Shown: in pieces, positions 41,360 through 49,014 of the stretch
Position numbering within the stretch: the first letter of the stretch is position 1
How the letters are laid out: each line of letters begins with the position of its first letter
NCBI RefSeq assembly: GCF_025699065.1
Contig: NZ_JAILWF010000003.1
Coordinates: 185,270-249,269 of the forward strand
Reading direction: 5' to 3'
Length of the DNA stretch: 64,000 nt
Origin: Nitrosarchaeum sp.
GTDB lineage: Archaea; Thermoproteota; Nitrososphaeria; Nitrososphaerales; Nitrosopumilaceae
The notes under the pieces: generated by a model
What the model saw: the letters and a program-made list of their open reading frames with translations, nothing else
Told to the model about the DNA's origin: nothing
Databases searched by the model: none
Position numbers and translations under genes: made by a program

Positions 41360-42655
41360 TTAAATCTTGATCCTATAGTAATCCCATCTTTCTGGATCAA
41401 ATCTTGTAACAAACTCAGCACTCTCTTTGTCCACCCTTGATTTTATTACATCTCTTAAGGCAAAACTGGTAAGATACTTGTATTTTTTAGCATGAGCCTG
41501 CATGATGAACATGTGACGCATTTCACTTCCTCCTTTTAGTCCCCAGTATCCCATTTTTAATGCAAGAGGCTCCAAGAATATTGTATTGTTTAATCCATAA
41601 TTTTCATCTCTTATCTCAGGTCTTAATCTATAATTTTCCAAAGGTCCTCCTTTTGCAAATCCTACTATTTCTCCATGACAATCATTTAATCTTAAAGTGT
41701 TGAGAATTATGTTCTGATCTTTTATTGATTCTTCAAAATTATCTTTTGCAAATTGTAATGGTTTTGGTAGTTCTAAAAATATTGAAAATAAAGTCTTCAT
41801 AAACTCAGAATCTTTTCTAGTATCGATCTTTTCAATCGTTGGAACTAATTTTAAATTATCATACGTGTAGTTTGCTTGTATTGAGATCTCTTGTTGTCTG
41901 AGATTCATAAATGCTAACACTGTGTCAAAAAAATTCTTTCTCATGTTAGTTGGTAATGACTCTAAAATGAATCTGCACATCTCAGTTTCTTTATTTAATA
42001 ATTCTTCAAAATAAGCTACGGAGCTTCTTACAATGAGTGATGGTCTCCATGCTAAAGCATGTGCATTCATTTTTGCCATCTCCATTGCTTTTGAAAAATT
42101 TCCTAATGAATAACCACTAATTCTATCTACTACTGAAAGATACCATCCTAGATTCATAAAATGCTCTTGTTTTGATTGATTGTCTTTTGTTAATGGTGAA
42201 TTTTTAAAACATTCTTTGATCTGTCGTTCTGCATTTTCCCTAAGTGTTCCACTCCATGGATATGTTGTTCTAAGAATTAATACCTTGATTATTTCAATAT
42301 CTAATTTTGCATCATCTAATAATTTTCTTAATTTTTTATCTGATGAAATAAATCTCAAAACATTTTCTTCATGTGGTTTGTCTACACTTTTTTGAGGATC
42401 AAAGTCATGAAATAAAGCTGCAGCATACAGATACTTCAAATCATCCTTGGCAAACCTTTTTGATGTGTTGTTTAGATTTGCAGATAACAGGGCAACATAA
42501 GTTACTTCTAATTCGTGATTGATATTGTGGTATCCATAATAATCGCTTCCTAATCCTTGCGTCTCAAATAACTCGATGGTATAGTCTAGCATCTCAGTAT
42601 AGCAATCTTGGTCCATGCCGCTTTCTACAATCAGGCTCAAAATCTCATTACGCAT
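41360..42655 (-). CDS. HD-domain hydrolase fused to GNAT-like domain (about 430 aa)
   Basis: ATG 42655 is preferred to the TTG at 42682. The N-terminal half shows an HD metal-dependent phosphohydrolase pattern (YGYHNINHELEVTYVALL and LYAAALFHDFDPQKS, His-Asp pair). After about residue 320 the pattern changes to a GNAT-like tail (GEIVGFAKGGPLENYRL..IFLEPLALKMGYWGLKGGSEMRHMFIMQAHAKKY), with the acetyl-CoA loop degenerate. Possible nucleotide or signal hydrolase coupled to acyl binding. Substrates unknown. Confidence 0.65.
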   Translation of the reverse strand: MRNEILSLIVESGMDQDCYTEMLDYTIELFETQGLGSDYYGYHNINHELEVTYVALLSANLNNTSKRFAKDDLKYLYAAALFHDFDPQKSVDKPHEENVLRFISSDKKLRKLLDDAKLDIEIIKVLILRTTYPWSGTLRENAERQIKECFKNSPLTKDNQSKQEHFMNLGWYLSVVDRISGYSLGNFSKAMEMAKMNAHALAWRPSLIVRSSVAYFEELLNKETEMCRFILESLPTNMRKNFFDTVLAFMNLRQQEISIQANYTYDNLKLVPTIEKIDTRKDSEFMKTLFSIFLELPKPLQFAKDNFEESIKDQNIILNTLRLNDCHGEIVGFAKGGPLENYRLRPEIRDENYGLNNTIFLEPLALKMGYWGLKGGSEMRHMFIMQAHAKKYKYLTSFALRDVIKSRVDKESAEFVTRFDPERWDYYRIKI

Positions 42656-42840
42656 GGTGTGTGAGTTGACAAGCTCTTGCAATAGATACTGATGCTGATT
42701 GTTGTTTTTAAAGAATACTCTATTTGTTAAAAATCTCTTTATGACGATTTTTAAAAAATCATTATTTTTGCGAAAGACTCAATAGAATTATCATTTTTTT
42801 GATTTTATTGTCTGTTGACTTGGATTTGCTTGAATCGCTT

Positions 42841-43212
42841 ATGAGTATTAATGAAAAGCAGTCACTTGACTATGTCTTGCACATTGATAATATGACATAT
42901 CCTTTGACTGACGTATCTATTGTGAATTCTCCTACTCCTGTTAATGCCCCTACAACTAGAGGTGGGGTTTATTTTTCAGATACATTTGCATATAAGATCA
43001 AAGGAACAGTAAACGATCTAACAATAATTCCATTATTGTCAAAAACTATGCTAGGTCCAAATACAGAATTTCGTGAAATTAAAATTACTACTCAAATCAT
43101 TCACAATGGCAAAAAATTATCTCTATCATTATTTACCAATTTGACAAATAGTGTTCAAAGCTCATCTAAGATTGAATTAAATATGATTTTGGTAAAACTG
43201 GAATCATCTTAA
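42841..43212 (+). CDS. Hypothetical beta-rich protein (123 aa)
   Basis: ATG 42841; the in-frame codons before it read like a leader and are probably not translated. A beta-strand-rich sequence (YVLHIDNMTYPLTDVSIVNSP..TFAYKIKGTVNDLTIIPLL..EIKITTQIIHNGKKLSL). No family recognised. Its end overlaps the convergent J-domain gene by 4 bases. Confidence 0.55.
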   Translation: MSINEKQSLDYVLHIDNMTYPLTDVSIVNSPTPVNAPTTRGGVYFSDTFAYKIKGTVNDLTIIPLLSKTMLGPNTEFREIKITTQIIHNGKKLSLSLFTNLTNSVQSSSKIELNMILVKLESS

Positions 43213-43778
43213 TCCCTTTTTAGATGTATGTCGTATTTTTTTCGTAATTCTTCGTTTGATAATATCTCATATGCTCTATTGATTTGAACCATCGCTTCAT
43301 CTGATTTTTCTTCTTTGTTTTTGTCTGGATGTATCTTTTTTGCCATTACTCTATATTGTTTTTTTATCTCTTCAAGTGTTGCATTATGTGACACTTCTAA
43401 TATTTTATAATAATCTGGCAATGATGGGTCTTGTAATAATTTCCTGAATTCTTTGTCCTCCTTTGAATTTTTTCTAGTTCCTATCTCTTCATAATCATCA
43501 GACCAGTCAGAATGATATTTCTCGTATGTTTTGTCATTCTTTGAATCAAATTCTTTGTCGTCATATGTGGTCTTCCTTCTCAAGATTATGTCTCTTGCGA
43601 GATATATGAAAAGCCCAATCACTGCTATTGCAAAGCCTGAAAATAAAATAATTTTCTGCTCATCTGTAACATCTAATTTCATTTGCAAATTTTTCTCTGT
43701 GTCCGCTGTCTGCGCAGATACGTTTTGAATCATACATATGAGAATAACACTTGATATTATGATGCTGACTTTTTTCAT
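43209..43778 (-). CDS. Membrane-anchored J-domain protein (189 aa)
   Basis: Signal (MKKVSIIISSVILICMIQNVSA), then a TM (about 43-65), a charged linker, and a C-terminal J domain (about 118-187) with DYYKILEVSHNATLEEIKKQYRVMAKKIHPDKN, so the HPD motif is intact. J domains stimulate Hsp70 ATPase. Because the J domain is C-terminal and lies after the TM, it most likely faces the cytoplasm, recruiting DnaK to the membrane. No Hsp70 gene is adjacent. Confidence 0.85.
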   Translation of the reverse strand: MKKVSIIISSVILICMIQNVSAQTADTEKNLQMKLDVTDEQKIILFSGFAIAVIGLFIYLARDIILRRKTTYDDKEFDSKNDKTYEKYHSDWSDDYEEIGTRKNSKEDKEFRKLLQDPSLPDYYKILEVSHNATLEEIKKQYRVMAKKIHPDKNKEEKSDEAMVQINRAYEILSNEELRKKYDIHLKRD

Positions 43779-43781
43779 TTT

Positions 43782-44225
43782 TTATGCTAGTCTAAAGTCT
43801 TCTTTTGCAGTATTTAGAACTACGTGAGTTATGGTATTTTCTATATTTTGGATTGATGCTATTCCTTTTACAAATTCGCTTAACTCATTGCGCGATTTGA
43901 ATTTTGCAATCACTAGCGTATCTGTATTTCCTGTAATGTCATATACTCCACAGACATTTTCTATCTTAGATAGCTCCGTCTCAATGTCTATAATCTTGTC
44001 TTTTTTTGCAATAATCTCAATTACTGCAGTTAATGTATAACCTAATTTTTCATGGTCTATTAATGCTGTATATCCTTTGATCACTTTTTCTCTTTCCAGT
44101 TTTTTAATTCTAGATAATATCGTAACCGTAGACATTCCAAGTTTTAACCCAAGCTGTCTTGCAGATAATCTTGCATCAACTAATAAATTTTTAAGAATTT
44201 TCTCATCGTTTTTATCTAAATTCAA
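43782..44225 (-). CDS. Lrp/AsnC family transcriptional regulator (147 aa)
   Basis: N-terminal helix-turn-helix (LDKNDEKILKNLLVDARLSARQLGLKLGMSTVTILSRIKKLEREKVIKGYTALI) and a RAM ligand-binding domain (LTAVIEIIAKKDKIIDIETELSKIENVCGVYDITGNTDTLVIAKFKS). Controls genes in response to an amino acid or similar effector, usually as octamers. It starts 3 bases from the J-protein gene and likely shares its transcript. Confidence 0.93.
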   Translation of the reverse strand: MNLDKNDEKILKNLLVDARLSARQLGLKLGMSTVTILSRIKKLEREKVIKGYTALIDHEKLGYTLTAVIEIIAKKDKIIDIETELSKIENVCGVYDITGNTDTLVIAKFKSRNELSEFVKGIASIQNIENTITHVVLNTAKEDFRLA

Positions 44226-44298
44226 GTATCTTCTATATTCTAAAAATATATTTAAATTTTAGCTAATTTATTTAATACATGTTTAATTTTCTTAATTT

Positions 44299-44586
44299 TT
44301 GATCCGTTTTGAGATACTCTTCAAGTTCAAACTTAAAACAAAGAGATTGTATTTTGATACATTGAAAATCAAGGAACTTGTTTTAAAAGGTCAGGCTTCT
44401 TTGAACTCTGGAAATTTTGAAGAGTCTTTGGGTTATTTTGAGCAAGCATTACTTTTGAATCAAGATGATCCTGACTTGTGGAATTTTAAGGCTGTAGCCT
44501 TACGCAGTTTAGGTCGCTACGAAGAAGCATTGGAATGCTTTAACAAATCCCTAAAACTTGATCCTAGAGATAAACACGCATCATGA
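44299..44586 (+). CDS. TPR-repeat protein (95 aa)
   Basis: Two TPRs (LKGQASLNSGNFEESLGYFEQALLLNQDD and LWNFKAVALRSLGRYEEALECFNKSLKLDPRDK). The N-terminal 22 residues to TTG 44362 are doubtful, and translation may start there. Protein-protein interaction scaffold. Confidence 0.75.
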   Translation: MIRFEILFKFKLKTKRLYFDTLKIKELVLKGQASLNSGNFEESLGYFEQALLLNQDDPDLWNFKAVALRSLGRYEEALECFNKSLKLDPRDKHAS

Positions 44587-44716
44587 TTTAGTTTCTGTTT
44601 GGTTTTTATTATTTTTAAAATAATGCGATCTTCTGAACCGGGCTTATGAATAAGCAAAAATAATTAATTCCTTGTTTCCTACTAGTTATTATATCGAAGC
44701 AATAAGGAATACTATC

Positions 44717-45634
44717 ATGGTTTTACAGTCTGTTAATGCCGATAATTGTCCCCGATGCGCAAAAAATGCATTACTAACTGACGATGTAACTGGGGAGCGA
44801 TTTTGCGGAAAATGTGGCTATGTTATTTCTGAAAAATCTCAGGAATCAGGACCTGAATGGAGATCATTTACCCAAGATGAACATGGAAACAAAGCTCGAG
44901 CCGGTGCTCCTACATCTCTTACTATGCACGATATGGGATTATCTACAATCATTAATCCGATGAATAAAGATGCATCTGGCAAACCTCTAACCGCATCAAT
45001 GAAAAGTACCATTGAGCGATTAAGAACATGGGATAGTCGAAGTCAAGTTCACGAATCAGTTGATAGAAATCTTAGACAAGCATTAAGCGAACTAAACAGA
45101 TTAAAAGATAAACTTGCACTCTCTGATGCTGTCATTGAAAAAGCAGCTTACATTTACCGAAAAGCAATTGAGAAAAAATTAGTACGTGGAAGATCAATAT
45201 CTGCAATGATTGCATCTGCACTTTATGCTGCATGCAGAGACACTGAAACACCACGAACATTAAATGATGTAGGCGAAGCTGCAAATCTGAAGAAAAAAGA
45301 CATTGCACGATGTTATCGATTATTGCATCGAGAACTAGATCTAAAGATGCCAGTAGTTGACCCAATCCAATGTGTTGCAAGAATTGCAAGTAGAATTGGA
45401 ATCACTGAAAAAACAAAACGTTATGCTGCTAAAGTTCTAAAAATATCTCAAGAACATGAGGAATCTGCAGGAAAAGATCCGATGGGACTTGCTGCAGCTG
45501 CCCTGTATTTGGCATGTGTCAAAAACGGTGAAGACATCACTCAACGTGATATCGCAGAAGCTGCCAGTGTGACTGAAGTTACTATCCGAAATAGATACAA
45601 AGGTCTAAAATTAGATCAAAATATGGAATTATAA
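44717..45634 (+). CDS. tfb: Transcription factor TFB (305 aa)
   Basis: Recruits RNA polymerase to TBP-bound promoters. ATG 44717 (MVLQSVNADNCPRC). The N-terminal zinc ribbon is CPRCAKNALLTDDVTGERFCGKCGYV, then the B-reader/linker (EWRSF, GNKARAGAPTSL), and two cyclin folds (about 105-200 and 205-300) with SAMIASALYAACRDTETPRTLNDVGEAANL and GLAAAALYLACVKNGEDITQRDIAEAASV. Full length. A short perfect palindrome, GCTTATGAATAAGC, lies at 44642-44655 upstream. Confidence 0.97.
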   Translation: MVLQSVNADNCPRCAKNALLTDDVTGERFCGKCGYVISEKSQESGPEWRSFTQDEHGNKARAGAPTSLTMHDMGLSTIINPMNKDASGKPLTASMKSTIERLRTWDSRSQVHESVDRNLRQALSELNRLKDKLALSDAVIEKAAYIYRKAIEKKLVRGRSISAMIASALYAACRDTETPRTLNDVGEAANLKKKDIARCYRLLHRELDLKMPVVDPIQCVARIASRIGITEKTKRYAAKVLKISQEHEESAGKDPMGLAAAALYLACVKNGEDITQRDIAEAASVTEVTIRNRYKGLKLDQNMEL

Positions 45635-45727
45635 AATAATTCCAACAATATTTTAATTAATTTTGCAAATCTGATGATCGTATCTAATAAACAACTTTAA
45701 ATCTATAATTTTTGGCATTTTTTCTAA

Positions 45728-45886
45728 TTGAAGATTCCAGAAATCATTCAAAATGCAAGTGAGTTTGGACTCAAAATTAACAAATTAGATGATTTGGACG
45801 AAGAGATTCTAGACGACATGCATCAATCGATAATAGAATACAAAGAAAAGAGACACTCATTGCACACAATCGATTATTTGTGGTAG
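45728..45886 (+). CDS. Small acidic protein (52 aa)
   Basis: TTG 45728: LKIPEIIQNASEFGLKINKL..DLDEEILDDMHQSIIEYKEK. Acidic, probably two helices. No cysteines. No family recognised. Confidence 0.45.
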   Translation: MKIPEIIQNASEFGLKINKLDDLDEEILDDMHQSIIEYKEKRHSLHTIDYLW

Positions 45887-45900
45887 ATGATACTTTGAGT

Positions 45901-46020
45901 TTATCTGCTATTCTGTAGTTCTTGTATTTTCAATTCTAGCTCTTTTATCTTGTTTCTTAATTCTATATTTTCATCTCTTAGAACGTCTCTTTCTTTTGTG
46001 AGTATTTCATTAAGATCCAT
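45901..46020 (-). CDS. Coiled-coil microprotein (39 aa)
   Basis: MDLNEILTKERDVLRDENIELRNKIKELELKIQELQNSR: a continuous leucine/isoleucine heptad coiled coil, a likely oligomerisation peptide. Complete from ATG 46020. Partner unknown. Confidence 0.5.
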   Translation of the reverse strand: MDLNEILTKERDVLRDENIELRNKIKELELKIQELQNSR

Positions 46021-46085
46021 TGATTTTCTTTTTAATCATATTCAATTAAAGATTTGGCAATATCGTGGTAAGAAATTAAAAAAAT

Positions 46086-46127
46086 AATCAGTATGATCAA
46101 AAGGGGAAATTTCTGATCATACTGATT
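46086..46127. other. Perfect 14-bp inverted repeat (hairpin)
   Basis: AATCAGTATGATCA at 46086-46099 pairs with TGATCATACTGATT at 46114-46127 around a 14-base loop. It sits downstream of the reverse-strand gene ending at 46143. Could be a structured 3' end or terminator, a small RNA, or a regulator site. No U-tract decides this. Confidence 0.5.
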
Positions 46128-46142
46128 TTGTTACATGCGGAG

Positions 46143-46298
46143 TCATTTTTTAGTCATTGTTTCCTGATGCTGGCATTTGTCTGTTGGGGAAACTTTCAAA
46201 TTTGCAAGTTTTACAATTATTGGCAGCATTCTTGCAGGAATCGCTACTGCAATAATTCCTAAGGAAATTGCCGATTTCTTTGTTTGAAGAGATTTCAT
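46143..46298 (-). CDS. Small exported or membrane protein (51 aa)
   Basis: ATG 46298: MKSLQTKKSAISLGIIAVAI then a hydrophobic stretch to about residue 32, and a polar end with a single cysteine and CQHQ. It is driven by a copy of the shared promoter block on the same strand (46328-46347). Function unknown. Confidence 0.55.
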   Translation of the reverse strand: MKSLQTKKSAISLGIIAVAIPARMLPIIVKLANLKVSPTDKCQHQETMTKK

Positions 46299-46327
46299 GT
46301 AACTTCAAATATCCTAAAATATTTTTG

Positions 46328-46347
46328 ATTAAAACCTTTGATTAAAT
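46328..46347 (-). promoter_or_regulatory. Shared 20-base promoter block, copy 3
   Basis: On the reverse strand ATTTAATCAAAGGTTTTAAT, 19 of 20 positions equal to copies 1 and 2 (TTATAAT becomes TTTTAAT). It ends 29 bases before the ATG at 46298. Confidence 0.55.
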
Positions 46348-46474
46348 TTGGATTTAACTAATTGTATTAAATACTAATTTTGAAATTGTTCTAATTCATT
46401 CCTAAATTGAAATGTGGAATTGTAGCTAGCTTGGACTCAATCTATATTATTGATAAAGTGTTATCAAAGATGTT

Positions 46475-46972
46475 ATGAGTAAAGAATTGGATAAAATGAT
46501 GTCACAAGCTTATGAGTATTGCGAGGATGGTAATTTTTCCGAAGCTCTAAAACTATATGATTTAGCATTAAAACAAGATCCAAAAAATACCGACATCATA
46601 ATTGACAAAGGTGTAACACTGCAAAATTTGGGTAGAATAAAACAGGCAATAAAATATTATGATAAGGCATTATCAATTGATCCAAAAAACATCAACGCTT
46701 TGGTAAACAAGGGATCCTCATTACATACAATTGGAAATTATTCTGATGCGATTAGATGTTATGATTCTGCTCTTAAAATCGATAAAAAATGCGCTATGGC
46801 TTTAGCATACAAAGGATTGTCGCTGGGAGAATCAGGAAATCTTTCTGATGCACTAAAGCATTTCAAGAAAGCCCTTTCTATTGATCATGATTATGATCTT
46901 GCAAATATTAGCAAAGAAATGGTACAAGAATTACTCAAATCAATCAAACAACAAAAAGCTAAAACACGGTGA
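46475..46972 (+). CDS. TPR-repeat protein (165 aa)
   Basis: Four TPRs in a row, each of the form NKGxxLxxxGxYxxAIxxYDxALxIDP (e.g. IDKGVTLQNLGRIKQAIKYYDKALSIDP). ATG 46475. Scaffold for protein interactions. The 3' end overlaps the convergent zinc-finger gene by 14 bases. Confidence 0.9.
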   Translation: MSKELDKMMSQAYEYCEDGNFSEALKLYDLALKQDPKNTDIIIDKGVTLQNLGRIKQAIKYYDKALSIDPKNINALVNKGSSLHTIGNYSDAIRCYDSALKIDKKCAMALAYKGLSLGESGNLSDALKHFKKALSIDHDYDLANISKEMVQELLKSIKQQKAKTR

Positions 46973-47132
46973 CATCGCCAGGTGCAGGCTCTCGTTTATT
47001 GATATTTTCATGCGATTCAAAAAATTCCTTATGCTCTACATTTTGATGTTCTCTAAGCTTCTCAATGTTTTCAAATCCCATATGGCACAAGTAACACTTT
47101 GGCTTGTGTTCATCAATTAATGGAAGTACCAT
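46959..47132 (-). CDS. C2H2 zinc-finger microprotein (57 aa)
   Basis: CYLCHMGFENIEKLREHQNVEHKEFF: CxxC then HxxxxH, a single classic C2H2 finger at about residues 13-34, followed by charged residues. Single C2H2 fingers occur in archaea as DNA- or RNA-binding proteins. Complete from ATG 47132. Confidence 0.8.
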   Translation of the reverse strand: MVLPLIDEHKPKCYLCHMGFENIEKLREHQNVEHKEFFESHENINKREPAPGDVTVF

Positions 47133-47199
47133 AAAGTATATGGTTTGTTTGCCTACTTATTTCTTGAGACTTATAGTTAAGGAATATATCCTTTAACAA

Positions 47200-48309
47200 T
47201 TGACTTGCTATGTGTTAGATCAACTAATATCTGAATCAAAGGCTCTAGATAAAGCAATTTCTGGCGAAGAGCTGACATATGATGATGGTATTGAATTGAT
47301 GAATTATGATAATTTGCACGTATTAGGTGCCGTTGCAGATATTGCAAGAAAAAAATTGGTTGGTGATACAGTAACATTTGCAGCATCATATTACATGAAT
47401 TACACAAATGTTTGCGCAGCTAGCTGTCAAATGTGTGCATTTTATAGAAAAGATGGAGCAGAAGATGCATACACACTCACCCCAGAGCAAATAGAACAAC
47501 GTGTTGGAATTGCTAAATCAATGGGTGCAACTGAAGTTCATATTGTAGGTGGATTCCATCCAACACTTCCCTTAGAATATTATGAAGACATGATGAGAGC
47601 TATAAAGAAAAACCATCCTCAATTAAACATAAAAGCACTTACTGCTGCTGAAATTTTCTTTTTGTCTAAACTTACAAAAAATTCTGTTAAGGAAGTTCTC
47701 TCCCGTCTTAAATCTGCGGGTCTTGACTCTATGCCAGGAGGAGGTGCAGAATTATTCCATCCTGAAATTAGGGGAAAAATTGTTCGAGGTAAATGCACTG
47801 GACAGGAATTTTTAGACACTATAGAGCAGGCACATAATCTTGGAATCAAAAGTAATGTGACTATGCTTTACGGTCATATTGAAAAACCATCTCACATAAT
47901 TGATCACCTGATAAAAATCCGTGAATTACAAAAAAAGACAAATGGGTTCATCACCTTGATTCCATTAAAATTCAGTTTGGATAACACTGAACTTGAGCAG
48001 CAGCATCTTGTTAATCATGAATGCTCTTCTGTGTATGATTTGAGAATTATTGCATTGTCTAGATTGATGCTTGCAAATGTTTTGAACAACATATCGGTAT
48101 ACTGGGTAGCATATGGCAAGAAACTTGCACAAGTTGCACTGTCTAATGGTGGAAATGACTTGGTAGGAACTGCGTTCTCTGAGGAAATTTACCGTGCAGC
48201 TGGAAAACCTACAACATCGTCTGTTGAAGAGTTAGCTACAACTGTAAAAGAGATTGGACGAAATCCTGCACAACGTGACAGCTTTTTTAATGTTATAAGA
48301 AAATTCTAA
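47200..48309 (+). CDS. Radical SAM enzyme of the CofH/MqnE family (369 aa)
   Basis: The 4Fe-4S/SAM motif is Cys72-x3-Cys76-x2-Cys79 (NVCAASCQMCAFYR). Then AYTLTPEQIEQRVGIAKSMGATEVHIVGGFHPTL and KALTAAEIFFL, and a C-terminal NGGNDLVGTAFSEEI that is typical of the family. Members make FO (coenzyme F420 precursor; CofH) or an early menaquinone intermediate (MqnE). CofH is the likely reading, since thaumarchaea make F420 and I see no menaquinone genes, but sequence alone does not settle it. Start TTG 47200 is uncertain. Confidence 0.85.
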   Translation: MTCYVLDQLISESKALDKAISGEELTYDDGIELMNYDNLHVLGAVADIARKKLVGDTVTFAASYYMNYTNVCAASCQMCAFYRKDGAEDAYTLTPEQIEQRVGIAKSMGATEVHIVGGFHPTLPLEYYEDMMRAIKKNHPQLNIKALTAAEIFFLSKLTKNSVKEVLSRLKSAGLDSMPGGGAELFHPEIRGKIVRGKCTGQEFLDTIEQAHNLGIKSNVTMLYGHIEKPSHIIDHLIKIRELQKKTNGFITLIPLKFSLDNTELEQQHLVNHECSSVYDLRIIALSRLMLANVLNNISVYWVAYGKKLAQVALSNGGNDLVGTAFSEEIYRAAGKPTTSSVEELATTVKEIGRNPAQRDSFFNVIRKF

Positions 48310-48314
48310 TTTCA

Positions 48315-48620
48315 TTATCTAAAGTGCTTTTTAATAGATTCAACTTTGTCTTCCATTTTTACTTGTTTGTCTTTTCTTGAATCGATCTTTAAAATAACCT
48401 CTACTCTATTTACTCCTAGATTGTGGACCACTTCCATGATTGTTTTACTTGCTTCGTAAATCTTATCGATATTTTCTGATTCTAAAACAGTTCCCATAGG
48501 ATTAATTTCATATCTTAATTCCTTTATGTTCTGAATTGCTTCTATTCCTTTAGCGATGTAGAAACTCACGCTGGTCTCACTTGTTCCAATTGGATAAACG
48601 CTAATCTCTGCATGAATCAA
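48315..48620 (-). CDS. MTH1187-family thiamine-binding protein (101 aa)
   Basis: IHAEISVYPIGTSETSVSFYIAKGIEAIQNIKELRYEINPMGTVLES plus RVEVILKIDSRKD is the MTH1187/YkoF-like ferredoxin fold that binds thiamine or a related molecule and forms homotetramers. ATG 48620. Convergent with the radical SAM gene. Confidence 0.9.
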   Translation of the reverse strand: MIHAEISVYPIGTSETSVSFYIAKGIEAIQNIKELRYEINPMGTVLESENIDKIYEASKTIMEVVHNLGVNRVEVILKIDSRKDKQVKMEDKVESIKKHFR

Positions 48621-48660
48621 TGTATTATAATGATACTTTTGGAATTAAAATGTTTGAAGT

Positions 48661-48939
48661 TTATGATGCTGGCTTTTTTTCTTCCTTTTTGAGATTGCCT
48701 TTGTTTTTTCTTCTTGCTCCAAAACTAATTAAAATCAGCAAAAACCCAACACCTATCAAAATTCCTGCAAGTGTGGTCATGTCTTGATTTTCTTGTTGTT
48801 TTGTCAGTAAATCCACAATCTCTTCTTCACTCATCCCAGATTGTCCTACAGGCATTGTTGCGTTGAGGTTTACTACAATGATGACTCCGACTATTACCAT
48901 TGCAATTCCTGCTGCGAATATTTTTTTGTCTATTAACAT
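48661..48939 (-). CDS. Two-TM membrane protein (92 aa)
   Basis: TM segments at about 8-27 and 56-76, with an extracytoplasmic acidic loop between (GQSGMSEEEIVDLLTKQQENQ) and a basic C-terminal tail (RRKNKGNLKKEEKKP). It starts 41 bases before the MTH1187 gene's upstream end. No family recognised. Confidence 0.6.
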   Translation of the reverse strand: MLIDKKIFAAGIAMVIVGVIIVVNLNATMPVGQSGMSEEEIVDLLTKQQENQDMTTLAGILIGVGFLLILISFGARRKNKGNLKKEEKKPAS

Positions 48940-49014
48940 CTTTTCAATAAAAGTTAATTTTTATCATATATTAGGTAATTGGATAATTTGTGATTTTACC
49001 GTCTGGTTTTTTAA

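Noticed and set aside
44642..44655. Palindrome GCTTATGAATAAGC upstream of TFB
   Set aside because: Short, AT-rich and inside a plausible promoter; easily chance in this DNA. Mentioned only in the TFB entry.
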